Assembly: GCA_030280995.1 (NCBI GenBank)
Contig: JASXTE010000141.1
Coordinates: 1 to 64,000 of the forward strand
DNA length: 64,000 bases
From: Hemileia vastatrix
Lineage: Eukaryota > Basidiomycota > Pucciniomycetes > Pucciniales > Zaghouaniaceae
Direction: 5' to 3'
A model generated the notes under the pieces. That model saw nothing but the letters and a program-made list of their open reading frames with translations, was not told where the DNA came from and made no database searches. The translations under genes and the position numbers were made by a program. Of the stretch, positions 10,444 to 21,067 are shown one piece after another; position 1 is the first letter of the stretch, and the number at the start of each line of letters is the position of its first letter.

Positions 10444-12728
10444 TTATGCCATAGAATTACATGTGTTCAATAATTTTTTGGGGGAGGAAAACTTATATTT
10501 TCTCTTCCCATTTATCCCCATTGTGAAACATTGGTTTGAGGGATCCAATTTCATTCCATACTTGGTTAAAATATCATTCCCTACAATAAACCAATTTCTT
10601 AAGTTATCATTTTTCATGACAAGAAAATCACAAATAGCTCTTACAAACCCATGGTTATATTTAAAAAACACTGTGACTTTGTATTTACCAATGGGGGACA
10701 AAACAGATCCATAATCTCTCCAGTTTTCAGAAATGATAGGCATCAGTTTTGATTTATAGTCTTGATCCACTGAAGCAAGTGCTCTTTCAGATACTACATT
10801 TCCTCCAGCTCCAGAATCCAGAACAACTTCAATGCTGGTTCCATTAATCAAGACTGGTGCCTTGAGAGGGGCAATAACAATTGAGCTATCCTCAATGTTC
10901 TTTATGATCTCAGCATCTTCAACTGTAGATAAAGCATTATTATCAATGTCAATAGTATTTAAATAATGAATATCCTCTTCCAGCATCAAGATTTCTTGTT
11001 GAGATTCATATGAAATATTGCTGGCACAATCACTTGACGTATCATCCAGTGCTACTGTGTCATCAGCATGCTCCTCTCTTTGTTCTACAAGATTTATCTT
11101 CTTGTCACAAACATGGCCCTTCTTCCAAGATTTGTTGCACTTGAAGCAAGTGTTTGTTGCATACTTTTTAGGTGCAACAGGGGCAGAAGGTTTACCAACC
11201 TTTTCCAGAGGTTTTTGTTGGTAAGTGGAGGATTTCTCCAAAGGGGTCCTAGGAATGAATCTTCTGGCATCATACTTGTTGTTTAGAAGGATCTCATTGC
11301 AAGTATTAATGAAATAAGAGGGTTCTTTGGATAACTCATTCCTAGCCACTATCAAGTCTCTCAGAGACATTGGTAATTTATAAAGGATCCTGTCCTTCTA
11401 TAACTCAAACTCCATATTTGGGTCCATTGCCCTTAAGATTTTTACAAGTTTCATTAAAAACTCAATAGGTTTATCAGTAGAAGAGCTATATCTAGTCTCC
11501 TTATACTGCCTTTGTTGAGCCATTCTAAACTTGGAGCCACCAAATTGTGCTTTAATCAATTTCTTCCAATCCTCCCATGAGTAGTCATTCCCATCCAGGA
11601 GAACGGATTCATACCACATCAGGGCAACATTAGTGAACAAAGAAATTAACTTGGACACAATTTCCTCATCTGGGAGTTTGTAAGAATTTTTTAAGTTATC
11701 AATTCTGCAAATAAATTGTTGCCAATCAGAGGAAGAATCACCATCAAATGTTGGGTACTGGTCAAGTTTTGGCCAATTCTTTTGATTTGAAGGAGTCTCC
11801 TTAGTACTAGCTTGTTTCTGAGTAAGAAGCAGCTGTAATTTCTCTAGTTGGGCAGTAATCTCATTGTTTAATCTTTTTGTTGAAGGTCCTGGTGCATCAT
11901 CAATTTTTAATGGAAACTCAGGGGTATCAACATGTATTTCTGGAACTAATTTACTTTTAGATGAACTAGCCACAGGTAACTCTGGAGCATCCTGTACTAT
12001 TTGTTCCTTCAAAGAAATCCCAGAATACTTTTGATCAATAAACAATGAGTTCGATTTCTCCTCAATGGTTGTTAGTCTGGTTTTCACTCTTTGAAGACTA
12101 GATAAACTCTCATTGATTTTTGCAAAAGATAACTGGTTTTTATTTTGAAAAGATGAAAAATGGTCATTCAATCTTTTCAGATTCATCTTTTCTATCTCCA
12201 CCTCCTGGCAACAGGCAGATACAGTATCTTTTAGTTTAGACAAATCATTTTTGATATTTTGCCATAAAGCAACTTTCTTTTCATAGGTTGCTTTGTAATG
12301 AAACAATTCATCAGAAACTCTCTGTGATTCACTTCTTAATGCTTGATAACCCTGTTCAGTTAACTAACTATTATATTTCTGAGTCAGTTGCATGTTGTTC
12401 ATTGTATGATTTTTTTTAGCAATAATATCTCTCAAATATTCATCCTCAATGTTTGCTATATCTGGAGTGTTTTTTAATAAGAAAACAGAGTAACTTTCCA
12501 GCATCTCATAAAACTCAGGTTCAAGTGTCTCATCAATAATAGCCATATCAGGATTTATCATTGAAGTAGCAATTAGAACTAAAGGATTAGATACATTTGA
12601 AATTTGAGCAATTTGTCTACTGTTCTCAGCCTCTACAGGTCTCACAGTCTCATCTCCTCCTCCAGAATTACCTGAGGGAAATGAATTAGTTACAAGAAAT
12701 GGTACATGAGAATCAATATAGGGGCTTA
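10444..12728 (-). pseudogene. G1 Gag and protease
   Basis: Gag-protease part of the polyprotein, in two long open segments (11398-12306 and 10444-11370) plus an N-terminal piece. The position matching the other elements' ATGGTAA start is TTGGTAA here, so the start codon is lost. Coiled-coil stretches lie around 12000-12290; the gag core with LDQYPTFDGD, LMWYESVLL and FGGSKF runs from about 11770 to 11500. The zinc knuckle CFKCNKSWKKGHVC is near 11140, and the protease motif VVLDSGAGG near 10815. Protease continues toward RT in the same frame until the stop at 10444. Confidence 0.85.
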
Positions 12729-13326
12729 CCAAGGTTTGCTGGGCAAGATTATATTGTTTATTCTTCTTCTTCCTCCTTGATAGGGGTGAGGAGGTGTGGG
12801 GTTGACTTGGCTGTGTCTTGATGGACCTGATTGGGGAGTCTGATGATTTTGAGACAGGTAATCCCACTGCCACTTGGATACTTCCACTTTCTCTGGCTGC
12901 TGGCGAGCCAATTGATGAAGATCCCTGGGGGGAGGAGGTCCCCTCTTCTCTTGAAGAAAAACATCTATTTTTCTTACCTTTTCTTCTAGAGAATCTACTC
13001 TTGACATCAATTTCATGTTTTCTGTCCTTAATTCCTTTATGTGTGTTGACAGGTTCTTTACTTGTTGAAGTAATGGAATCTTTTTTATTTTGAAGCCTTT
13101 TGGAAGTCCTTCTGGGTGGTTTATTATAGGTTTCTGTTCCTGAGTTGTTTCCACCAGAATTTCCACTTCCTCCATCTCTACATCCTGATTGGGGCAATGA
13201 TTGATTGATTTGAGATAATTTTCTAGTTAAATGGGAACTCACAGAAGTAGCCTCATCATAATCAATCAAATTAAATTCCTCTTCACGTGCAGCAGAGATA
13301 CCTTGATCATTCCTTTCTAATTTTTA
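12726..13326 (-). pseudogene. G1 ORF1, spliced, start codon lost
   Basis: Upstream ORF of the element. Exon 1 (13243 to about 13326) encodes an acidic stretch ending DYDEATS; exon 2 (13184-12726) continues in frame as DVEMEEVEI and stays open to PW-stop. Conserved blocks: GLPKGFKIKK, coiled coil around HIKELRTEN and LEEKVRKI, VSKWQWDYL, a PTPPHPYQGGRRR basic tail. The stop overlaps the position of the Gag start. No ATG is seen in frame in exon 1, so I call it a pseudogene. The other frame over this DNA is also open (12364-13269) but only by reading through the intron; it is low-complexity Ser/Arg-rich and less conserved. Confidence 0.7.
13185..13242 (-). other. G1 ORF1 intron, 58 nt
   Basis: GTGAGT donor, an AACTA branch-like site and a CAATCAG acceptor. 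Removing it joins exon 1 to exon 2 in frame. The homologous position in G0 has no intron, and in G2, G3 and G4 it has a 64-nt intron with donor GTAAGT and branch-like CTAAC; 58 and 64 leave the same remainder modulo 3. Confidence 0.75.
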
Positions 13327-14240
13327 CTGCAATGAGAGAGGGAGAATAAGATGAATTAATTTATATTTTTTCTTTTTATTTAAAAGAAAAATAATAAAAT
13401 AAAATTTTCAGGATAAAATCAACTAAAATAATAATCAATTTATTAATTAAAAACAATTTAAAATCAGGATTATAAAATAATCAACTGAAGAAATAAATTT
13501 AAATTTTTTATTAACAATTTTTATGATAATTATTATCAGAATTTTAAATCAACTGAATAATCAACTACCAGGACTTAATGTCAACTGAAATAATTAAATA
13601 TGAATTTAATTAATTATATAAAATTTTATTGTCAGGAAAATTTGTCAACTGGAACAAATAAAATTTAATTTATCAGGACAAAAGTCAACTGAAATAATTA
13701 AATATGAATTTTATTAATTATATAAAATTCTATTGTCAGGACAATTTGTCAACTGGAACAAATAAAACTAATTTATCAGGACAAAAGTCAACTGAATATT
13801 ATAATAATAAATTTTAAAATATATTTTTTATTACTTCTAGGACTAAGAACACAATTGCTCTACTATTGTCAACCAGGAAAAATAAATAAATAAAAATAAT
13901 TCCAAGTTACCAGACACCTCCCCCTGTAAAATGAGAAAATTAATGCCACTTACAGAGTGCTGAGTAAAAGAAAATACATAGAGAATGAAGATTGCAAAGT
14001 GACCCACAAATAGTAATTTCAATAGTTACCACGAAATATATGATGTTTAGTCAATATATGAACCTAATTTTTGGAGCGCGGTTCAATTCCCGTTCGCAGC
14101 AAAAAATTCTGTCACGTGATCTATGAGGTTCGTCATTTTGTCGTTCACTCTTCATTACAGGTACCTCGATGGCGATGGTCCCACGGTCTCCAGTCCTCAA
14201 GATATCGATGCGCTGTCGACGATTCGAGAAGGTCTCTAAT
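13327..14240 (-). other. G1 5' leader, predicted 627-nt intron, repeated leader motif
   Basis: Non-coding leader. Donor GTAAGTG at 13953 and acceptor CATTGCAG at 13327 predict an intron. Inside it the plus-strand motif CAGGA(C), 4-12 nt, TCAACTG(G) recurs about every 30-60 nt (for example near 13409, 13468, 13570, 13632, 13675, 13736, 13776), closing with a GGACTAAG…TCAACCAGG variant near 13838-13875. Next to the LTR is the primer site, and at 14071-14100 a segment resembling the complement of a tRNA 3' half. Confidence 0.55.
14226..14238 (-). other. G1 primer-binding site (degenerate)
   Basis: In element sense TAGAGACCTTCTC starts 2 nt inside the 5' LTR. It matches the G2/G3 form TGGGGACCTTTCC at most positions, with TGG changed to TAG. 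Confidence 0.55.
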
Positions 14241-15051
14241 TGTCAAGGGGTATTTTGGTCTAGAATAATTATTCGAGGGTTCTACGAGTATTTTAAGTGG
14301 TTTAATGGACTCTCAAAAGCAAGGTATGTATTTCTTAATCTATTTGATTGTTTTACTCAAATTATAAGAGGTAATTTTAAATATTATTAAAATTTATATC
14401 TTTAGAATTATGGTGATGTAAGTACTAATGTTTATAAATAATAGTAATAAATGTGTTTTAATTGATGTGTTATTAAAGTTTGTAAGTAAGTAAAAGAATG
14501 AATCACAAGGTACAAAAAGGAAAGGCCTTTTATAGGCAAAATGTGAGAAATGAAACATGGAATTAACACCACCTGATACAAAGGTGTGAGAGGGAAAAAA
14601 CTTAAATAAAGAGAGTATGTGAAATAATAAGAGTAATACTAAATAGTGCGTAAATAAAAAGTATTTATTTTATTTGAAATAAAACTCTGAATCCCTTGGT
14701 CCATCACATTTAGTGCAAGAATATTTGATTTAAAAAATTGAATCAATAAAATCTAAATAAAGGAATTTGAAAAAGTTTTCTTCTGTTTATAATTTTATAT
14801 TTTTTAATAATAATTTTATTTCCATCTTATCTGTATTATTGAGCACAGTGTTTGGGAGTAAAAATATATATGGGACAAGTACTTATTTTTATTAATTATC
14901 TACATTACTTAGTGTACTTAGCAAGTTAGTTGTAAGTAATACATAAGTAGTTAATAAATAATTAATTATTAATAAGGATTTAAAAGGCCTGGCTTCACCT
15001 CAGTAAGATAATCAATTATTTTACTTGGTAAGTCTAGTAGCCTGGCTGACA
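14241..15051 (-). repeat. G1 5' LTR (811 bp)
   Basis: TGTCAAGGGG to AGCCTGGCTGACA, followed by GCAAT. The TATA box TGCCTATAAAAGGCC (element sense) is near 14525-14537 and is the likely promoter for the genomic RNA. Confidence 0.9.
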
Positions 15052-15807
15052 GCAATTCACATGGTTTCAAATCATGTATCCTAACCTTATGTCTTTCTGG
15101 AGCATAACACACCTATATTTCTGTTCTTAAGCCCTAAAATAAAATTTTTATCTGCACACCTCACTCAAAGATTGGTCCAAGTCACCCTCACCACTTGTAT
15201 ATTTGTCTAAGTCACTCACAAAACTCAAACATATGTCTGAGTCACCCTCACCATTCATAAATTTGTCCAAGTCACTCACAACACTCAAACATTTGTCCAA
15301 GTCACTTGCACTACTCGGAAATGTGTCTAAGTCACTTGCAACACTCAAAAATTTGTGTGATTCACTCTCACCACTCGGAAATTTGTCTAAGTTGATTGAA
15401 ACACTTAAAAATTTGCATGAGTCACTTTTACCACTTGAAAAATTGGCTAATCCCATATTTTTTAAATTTTTCTTGGAGGAAGTTTCCGCTGAGAAAACCA
15501 AGGAGATGAAAGGCCAATGAGAGATAGGTGTATGAACTCCAGCAGAAATGAAAGCAAAAAAAATGTTGTTGAGAGTTGGGGGTGAGTGTAGATGAGCAAA
15601 CAGACTTGACAAGGTAAGGAAGAATAGATGGCCAAGTTGTCGTTATGAAAAATTGAGTGGAAAAATGTCAGATAAGAGGTGAACATTGACACGTAAAGTG
15701 TCTAATAACCCAATTATTAGCAAAAATAATTGCGGAAGATAATTGGGGTATAAGGATTTTTTTCCGCAATTAATTTAATTGCTGATCCCTGAACATTGAT
15801 ACCCCCT
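15052..15807. mobile_element. Right part of the split TIR element
   Basis: Starts with the GCAAT target copy and carries the reverse complement of the left end at 15784-15807. It holds a 30-bp tandem repeat array (about 15165-15465) and an AATTGCGGAAGATAAT-type block near 15730 that recurs in the left part near 5537. No transposase motif. Confidence 0.65.
15165..15465. repeat. 30-bp degenerate tandem repeat, about 10 units
   Basis: Units around CAAGTCACT…AAACATTTGTC repeat with a 30-bp period, alternating two unit types (60-bp higher-order pattern). Both strands stay open: the minus frame (15148-15612) reads SDLDKF-type decapeptides, the plus frame (15203-15520) SKSLTTLK-type decapeptides. 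A period divisible by 3 makes this expected, so it is not by itself evidence of a gene. Confidence 0.75.
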
Positions 15808-15934
15808 AATATTAATTTTAATTATTTACTAATTTTACTGTTTTGTAACTAGTTAATTTAGTACAAGTAAATTTAGAGTAAATACAGTATAATTAATAAT
15901 AATATATGAGAATTAAAAAGGTGTGGCTTCATCC
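15808..15934 (-). repeat. Old host LTR, piece 2 of 3
   Basis: LTR sequence resuming after the TIR element and ending GGTGTGGCTTCATCC. The expected next bases (AGTAAATAATTAATT…) appear only at 35188, after the mini-LTR and everything nested in it. Confidence 0.75.
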
Positions 15935-16420
15935 TGTTATGGTGTTACCATACTATGTACTTAGCTAGTCTCTCATCAGTATATAGTGTACTTGTTAAGG
16001 TGCACTTTTGGTCTAGAAGCTTTGGTACGGAGTTTGTATGAAGATTTTAAGGATTAATTGGACTCTTAATAATGTAGTATGTATTTCTCAATCAAAGATG
16101 ATGTTTACTCAATGATAAGAGGTAGATTTAAATATTTATATAAGTTATAGATTATAATTACGTCCTTGTAAATACTAAAGATATAAAATATAAGAAATAA
16201 GTGTTATATTGTAGTTGTAGCAATAAGTAAGTTGGTAAAAAGGATTATTAAAAGACAACAAAAAGAGAGGCCTTTTATAGGCAAAGGAGAGACAAAGCAT
16301 GGCAATCAAATTCTAAAAAAAGTAGTATGAGAGAGAGAAAAGAACATTCCAGAAGGAGTATTTCAAATAATAAAGTTATTCTAAAAAGAAGGCGTCAAAA
16401 AGATGTATTTACAGAGTATG

Positions 16421-17559
16421 TGTCGGTCGTTCGTCTAGAAGAGGTAAGAAAAAATAGGAGAAAAAGGAGGAGAGATGGAGGATGACAAGGGAAAATAAAA
16501 GAAATAATTTGTAATAATATATTTAATTTATTTAAGAGGGAAAAACAACGGCGAGCAACCATGAGAGATGACAAAAACTTAGAATTTGTTAATAATATTA
16601 TTATTCAATGTAAGGGTTCTGCGCGGCAAACACTTTTAATTACTATCAGACTTAAAGCAACCTTTGATTTGTTATATAGACTTTTAATTAGAATTGTATT
16701 ACTAATAAAAAATTATAAACGTAATAAAATAGTTATTTTAATTTGTTGAGTGTTTAATAAGTGATGAGGCTACAGGGGATTATCCAAGGCCCTTTTATAG
16801 GCAATGGGTCCTCTGAAGCGCTACTATATTTGTAAATACAATGATTAGAATAGAATAAAACAAATATATCAAAGAGTAAATGAAACATGACAATATAGAG
16901 AAAAACATGAAACAATTAATTAAAACCCCAATTAAGAATCCAATTTTCCCGCCATTAATTCCCAAATCAGTAAGTGAAAATAGTGAATAACTAAACAAGA
17001 TTGGAACATAGGAACTATGAGAAAAATAATTCCAAACAGATGGTACAGTCTGATTAAAGGATATTTTAAGTGAAACAAAAAATACTTTGACGCAACAAAA
17101 CATGTAATTAATCTCAATTTAGTATAAATTAATTTATTTGTTTTTTCTAACACAATTAAGGGTCAAAAGAAGCGTAATTAATTATTTTTTAGTATCATAT
17201 GAGAGGTATTATTTAATATATAAATTTAAGTAATTAATTTAAATATATTATAAGTCAATTTTACACTTATAATTATAATATATGTTTTTCAATTAATTAA
17301 ATATAAATTTATAATTATTAAATACATAAAAATGCGCCATTATTTGTAGAATATATTATATTATGTTCAATTTAACTGTATATAAAAATTTATATTACCA
17401 ATAAATTTAATGTAACACTTGTATATAATAAAATACTTATATAATTTCATTATGCAATAAAATATTAAGTTATATTCATTAAATACAATTCTTAACCACT
17501 CTTTCAGGTTTTATAAGTTATATATCATTTACTGGACTCCTGGAATAGCCTGGCTGACA
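16421..17559 (-). repeat. G2 3' LTR, family A (1139 bp)
   Basis: TGTCGGTCGTTC to CCTGGCTGACA. It differs from the G2 5' LTR at roughly ten visible positions. The TATA box in element sense is near 16792-16800. The U3 part contains an open hydrophobic frame (17103-16795). Confidence 0.93.
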
Positions 17560-17571
17560 CTCCCTCACTCT
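17560..17571 (-). other. G2 polypurine tract
   Basis: AGAGTGAGGGAG in element sense, abutting the 3' LTR and preceded by a T-run. Confidence 0.85.
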
Positions 17572-17593
17572 AAAAAAAACAATAAAAAAAATG

Positions 17594-18532
17594 CTAAGAT
17601 TTTTTCTTTGTGTATTTTTTCAACAGAGCAGGCAGATTTGAAATTTCCTTGCCAGGTATCCATGCATCATGTTCAGATGATTTGTTCTTATATCTCAATA
17701 AATATTCAGTACCTCTCTCAGAAGTGATAATTGTATCATTGAGAAATTTATCAATTTCTGCTGTTTCTGTGACTTCCTGAGGGTTCTTCTTAGGTCTTCC
17801 TCTTCTTTTTGGAAATAAGTCACTGTTGAAAGTATAAGGTTTAAGCAAAGAAATGGGAAAGACAGGATGTTTCCTATCATATGGAGAATACAATACAACT
17901 TCTACTGCATTATTACCAACTATTCTTTTAACAACAAATGGTCCTACAAAAGGATCTTTTAATTTGTGGTTACCTTGTAAATTGAAATGGACAGTAGAGA
18001 TCAACACTTCATCACACTTTTTAAATGTTTATTCTTTATGGGATTTATCCCATCTTTTCTTTTCATATTCAAATGCTTTATCAATACAACTCTGAGCATG
18101 TTTTCTGCATAGCTGTTGCATTTGCATAAAAGATTTTACACCAGGGTGTAGTTCCAACTTAGGTAATTTATTATTGAGAATCTGAGCAGGAGTGTTTGGG
18201 ACATAACCTAACCAAAGCTCAAAAGGCTTTTTCTCAGTGACAGAATGAACAGTGCTATTATATGCAAATTCAAGACCAGGCAAAAGAGTGACCCAATCAT
18301 GAGTAAATCTGTCATTGTCTTTATATTCTAAACCAAAGGTACAATACCTTCTAATCATATCTTCCATAGTTTGAATCATTCTTTCAGCTAGACCATCAGT
18401 TTGAGGATGGTGAGCTGTAGACAATTTTAACTCACAGCCACAAATATCCATCAAAGAGGTCCAAAACTCAGAAGTGAATTTTGGATCCCTATCAGAGATA
18501 ATGGCTTTTGGGAAACCAATAATACTAAATAT
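17594..18532 (-). pseudogene. G2 Pol C-terminus: integrase core end, GPF module, chromodomain
   Basis: Two open pieces downstream of the stop at about 18535. The first (18454-18029) holds AHHPQTDGLAERM, containing the catalytic Glu of the integrase D,D-35-E triad. The second (18007-17594) holds GPFVVKRIVG (GPY/F-type module) and a chromodomain-like segment with GTEYLLRYKNKS and a conserved Trp. The chromodomain is the usual chromovirus targeting module that recognises histone marks. A stop near 18029 separates the pieces. Confidence 0.85.
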
Positions 18533-21061
18533 CTAAGACCACCATAAGAAAGCTAATTCTTTGGTGGATACATCTTTGTGGGTTGGAATAAATTGGCACA
18601 TTTTTGTGAATCTATCAACTATTACCCAACAAGAGTTAAAGCTGTCTTTACCTGCAACAGGAAGACCAGTGACAAAATCCATATTAATGATTTGCCAGGG
18701 AGCACTAGGTGCCTCAATATGCTGTAATAACCCTGCTCTCTTACCTGTTAACCTTTTAGATTTTTGGCAGGAATCACAAGATTCAACATATAATTTTGTG
18801 TCTTCAGACATATTAGCCCACCATGCAGTGTTTTTGATTCTAATCAATGTTTTTTCAAGATCAAAATGACCAGCTAATATGTCATCATGACAAAGTTTGA
18901 GGATAGTTTCTTTCATTGAAGGAGGAATAACAATTACATTGGTAAGCTTCCTTCTATAATATATATAACCATCTTCAATAGAAAACTTTCCTTTATTTAA
19001 AGCATTTTGGTACTTTGCAGGAAGAGTTTTTATTAATGCTTGAATTGAAGCATTCTTAGGATCATTCAAAATAGTAACTAATTTATTTAAATCAGAATCT
19101 TTATCATATGAATCCAGTATTAACTGTAATAACTCTTCTTCCATATCAACTATAAATATACCATGTATATGAACAGTATCATCTTCAGGTACATAAGCAG
19201 GATTGGAGTCATTATTTGGCAGAGGCAATCTGGAGAGCATATCAACATTAGAGTGAACATTTCCAGCTCTATGGATAATAGCCATCCTTCCTCTGTATTC
19301 TTGAACAGCAAGTTGCCACCTGAACATATGTCTGTTAGGTGTCTTGAGGTTTAAGAGAGATTTCACAGCACTACAGTCAGTTACCAACTCAAATTTTTGG
19401 TCATCCAAGTAGTAATGAAGTTTCTCAAGATCCCAAACAACTGCTAAGCACTCCAATTGAGTGGAACCATATTTCAATTCACTATTTCTTAAGGTTCTTG
19501 AAATATAACAAATTACAACCTCTGAGGATTTATCATTAATAATTTGCTTTTGGTGAAGGGCAGCACCCAGACCAATAAAGCTAGCATCTGTATAAAGGAC
19601 AAATGGCTTGTTAAAATCTGGAAGAGCCAATATAGGGGCTGTCATTAAGCTTCTTTTTAATGTATCAAAAGCTTTCTGACAGTCATTATTCCAGAGAAAA
19701 GCAACATCTTTTCTGGTCAGTTTTGTAAGAGGCAAGGCTATGACCTGATAATTTTTAATATATTGTCTATAATAGCCACACATACCCAAAAAACTTTGGA
19801 TTTCTCTTACAGAAGTTGGCGCTTTCACATTTTGAATGGCAGCAACTTTATTATGGTCTACACAAATTTGTAAGCCTGACACAACATGGCCAAGGACTTT
19901 CAAAGATTGAAAACCAACTTTACACTTTTTTAAAGATAAGGTCATATAGATTTCATCCATTTTTTGGAAAACTCTATTCAAGTGAATCATATGTTCATCA
20001 AAAGTTTTAGAAAAAACAATAATATCATCAATATAAACCATGAGCCAACCTTCAATAATTTCTTGATGGAAAGTGTTATCCATGACTTTCTGGAAAACTG
20101 AAGGAGCATTTTTAGGGCCAAATGGCATCCTAACATACTTATATATTCCCATATGAGTAGCAATGAGCAAAAAATTTTGAGAATTTTTCTCAACTGGAAC
20201 TTGATGATAACCTTTATTACCATCCAGACAACTAATAAATTTTGCACCTTGCAAGGTAGCATGTATTGAATTAATTCTGGGTAAAGGATAAATATCATCA
20301 ACAGTATAAGTATTTAAAGCTCTGTAATCTCCACATAATCTAGCTTTATCTTTTTCATAAGAAATCAAGACTGGGGAGATGACACAATATTTGGGGGTGA
20401 CATCCACTTTCTCAATGATATTCATTTTCAATAATGTTTCAATATTATCTTCAATATCTTTTCTCTTTGATGGAGAAGCAGGATATGGTTTTTTCTTAAG
20501 GGAAGGAGGAATATAACTCAAATTACAGGATAAGGTAATTTTCATCTCTTCCTGAACAATTCCCAAGACATGAGAACCATGAGCAAAAGCCATAGGGAAA
20601 GAGGTAATAGAGGCAACAATAGAATCCTTTTGTTCACTAGTCAACTGATCACCAAAAGAAGCGGTATTTATTTCATGTAATAAATCATCCAATTCAGTTG
20701 TTGTCCTACCTTTACACTGGATCAGTGAGTTACAAGATTTCAACAAATGCCCAGAAGTTCTAGGAGAGGAAATTTTGAATTTCCTTTTCCCATTCATTCC
20801 TAAGGTAAAGCAATTATTTGCTGGGTCCAGTTTCACACCAAACATGGTTAAAATATCATTTCCCATAATAAACCAATCGCTCAAATTATCATTTTTCATG
20901 ACAACAAACTCACAAATAGCTCTGACAAAACCACCACTATATTTGAAGAATATAGAGGTTTTGTATTTGCCGATAGGAAATAAGGTAGAACCATACCCTC
21001 TCCATTTTTCAGAAGTTATAGGTAATAATTTACTCAAATATTCCTTATCCACTGAAGCCAA
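18533..21061 (-). pseudogene. G2 Pol: protease end, reverse transcriptase, RNase H, integrase
   Basis: 842 residues open between two stops. From the N-terminus: the remainder of protease, RT with the catalytic MVYIDDIIVFS segment (about residue 343), RNase H with LYTDASFIGLGAAL (about residue 490), integrase zinc region CHDDILAGH…CDSCQ (about 722-762) and the first integrase core Asp in MDFVTGLP (about 793). The frame is the same as Gag: the TAA at 21068 falls at the protease and a substitution (GAA to TAA compared with G3) explains it. The 3' stop near 18535 lies within the core. Confidence 0.9.
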
Positions 21062-21067
21062 AGCTTT

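Larger units (their letters stand above)
6483..15051 (-). mobile_element. G1: full-length Ty3/Gypsy chromovirus, degenerate
   Basis: Complete structure on the minus strand: 5' LTR (14241-15051), primer site, leader, ORF1 with a 58-nt intron, Gag-Pol with chromodomain, polypurine tract and 3' LTR (6483-7288). The two LTRs are about 806 and 811 bp and differ at scattered positions, and the coding region has many stops, so it is older than G2. It lies inside the LTR at 5678. Confidence 0.92.
5474..15807. mobile_element. TIR DNA element (AGGGGGTATCAATGTT ends), split by G1 and an LTR
   Basis: The left end begins AGGGGGTATCAATGTTCAGG (5474) and the right end is its reverse complement (ending 15807). 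AAT flanks both sides (5471-5473, 15808-15810), and the old LTR continues across the site. Its own sequence is 5474-5677 plus 15057-15807, about 950 bp; the rest is later insertion. No transposase domain was seen, so it is probably non-autonomous. The 3-bp AAT duplication would fit some Harbinger-like or CACTA-like families, but I cannot assign one. A second, shorter element with related ends is at 35304-35504. Confidence 0.7.

Noticed and set aside
12364..13269. Long frame read as an N-terminal Gag extension in G1 (and equivalents in G2, G3, G4)
   Set aside because: It is open only by reading through the ORF1 intron, is low-complexity, has a stop in G3, and is less conserved than the spliced frame.
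14071..14100. Possible tRNA gene
   Set aside because: Only a 3'-half-like segment is visible, with no D-arm or anticodon arm, and it recurs in element leaders.
15148..15612. Protein-coding gene of decapeptide repeats
   Set aside because: A 30-bp period keeps frames open automatically; no start context or neighbouring gene structure.
18561..18869. Antisense frames opposite pol (18561-18869, 25831-26139, 46704-46904 and similar)
   Set aside because: Shadows of the conserved integrase coding strand.
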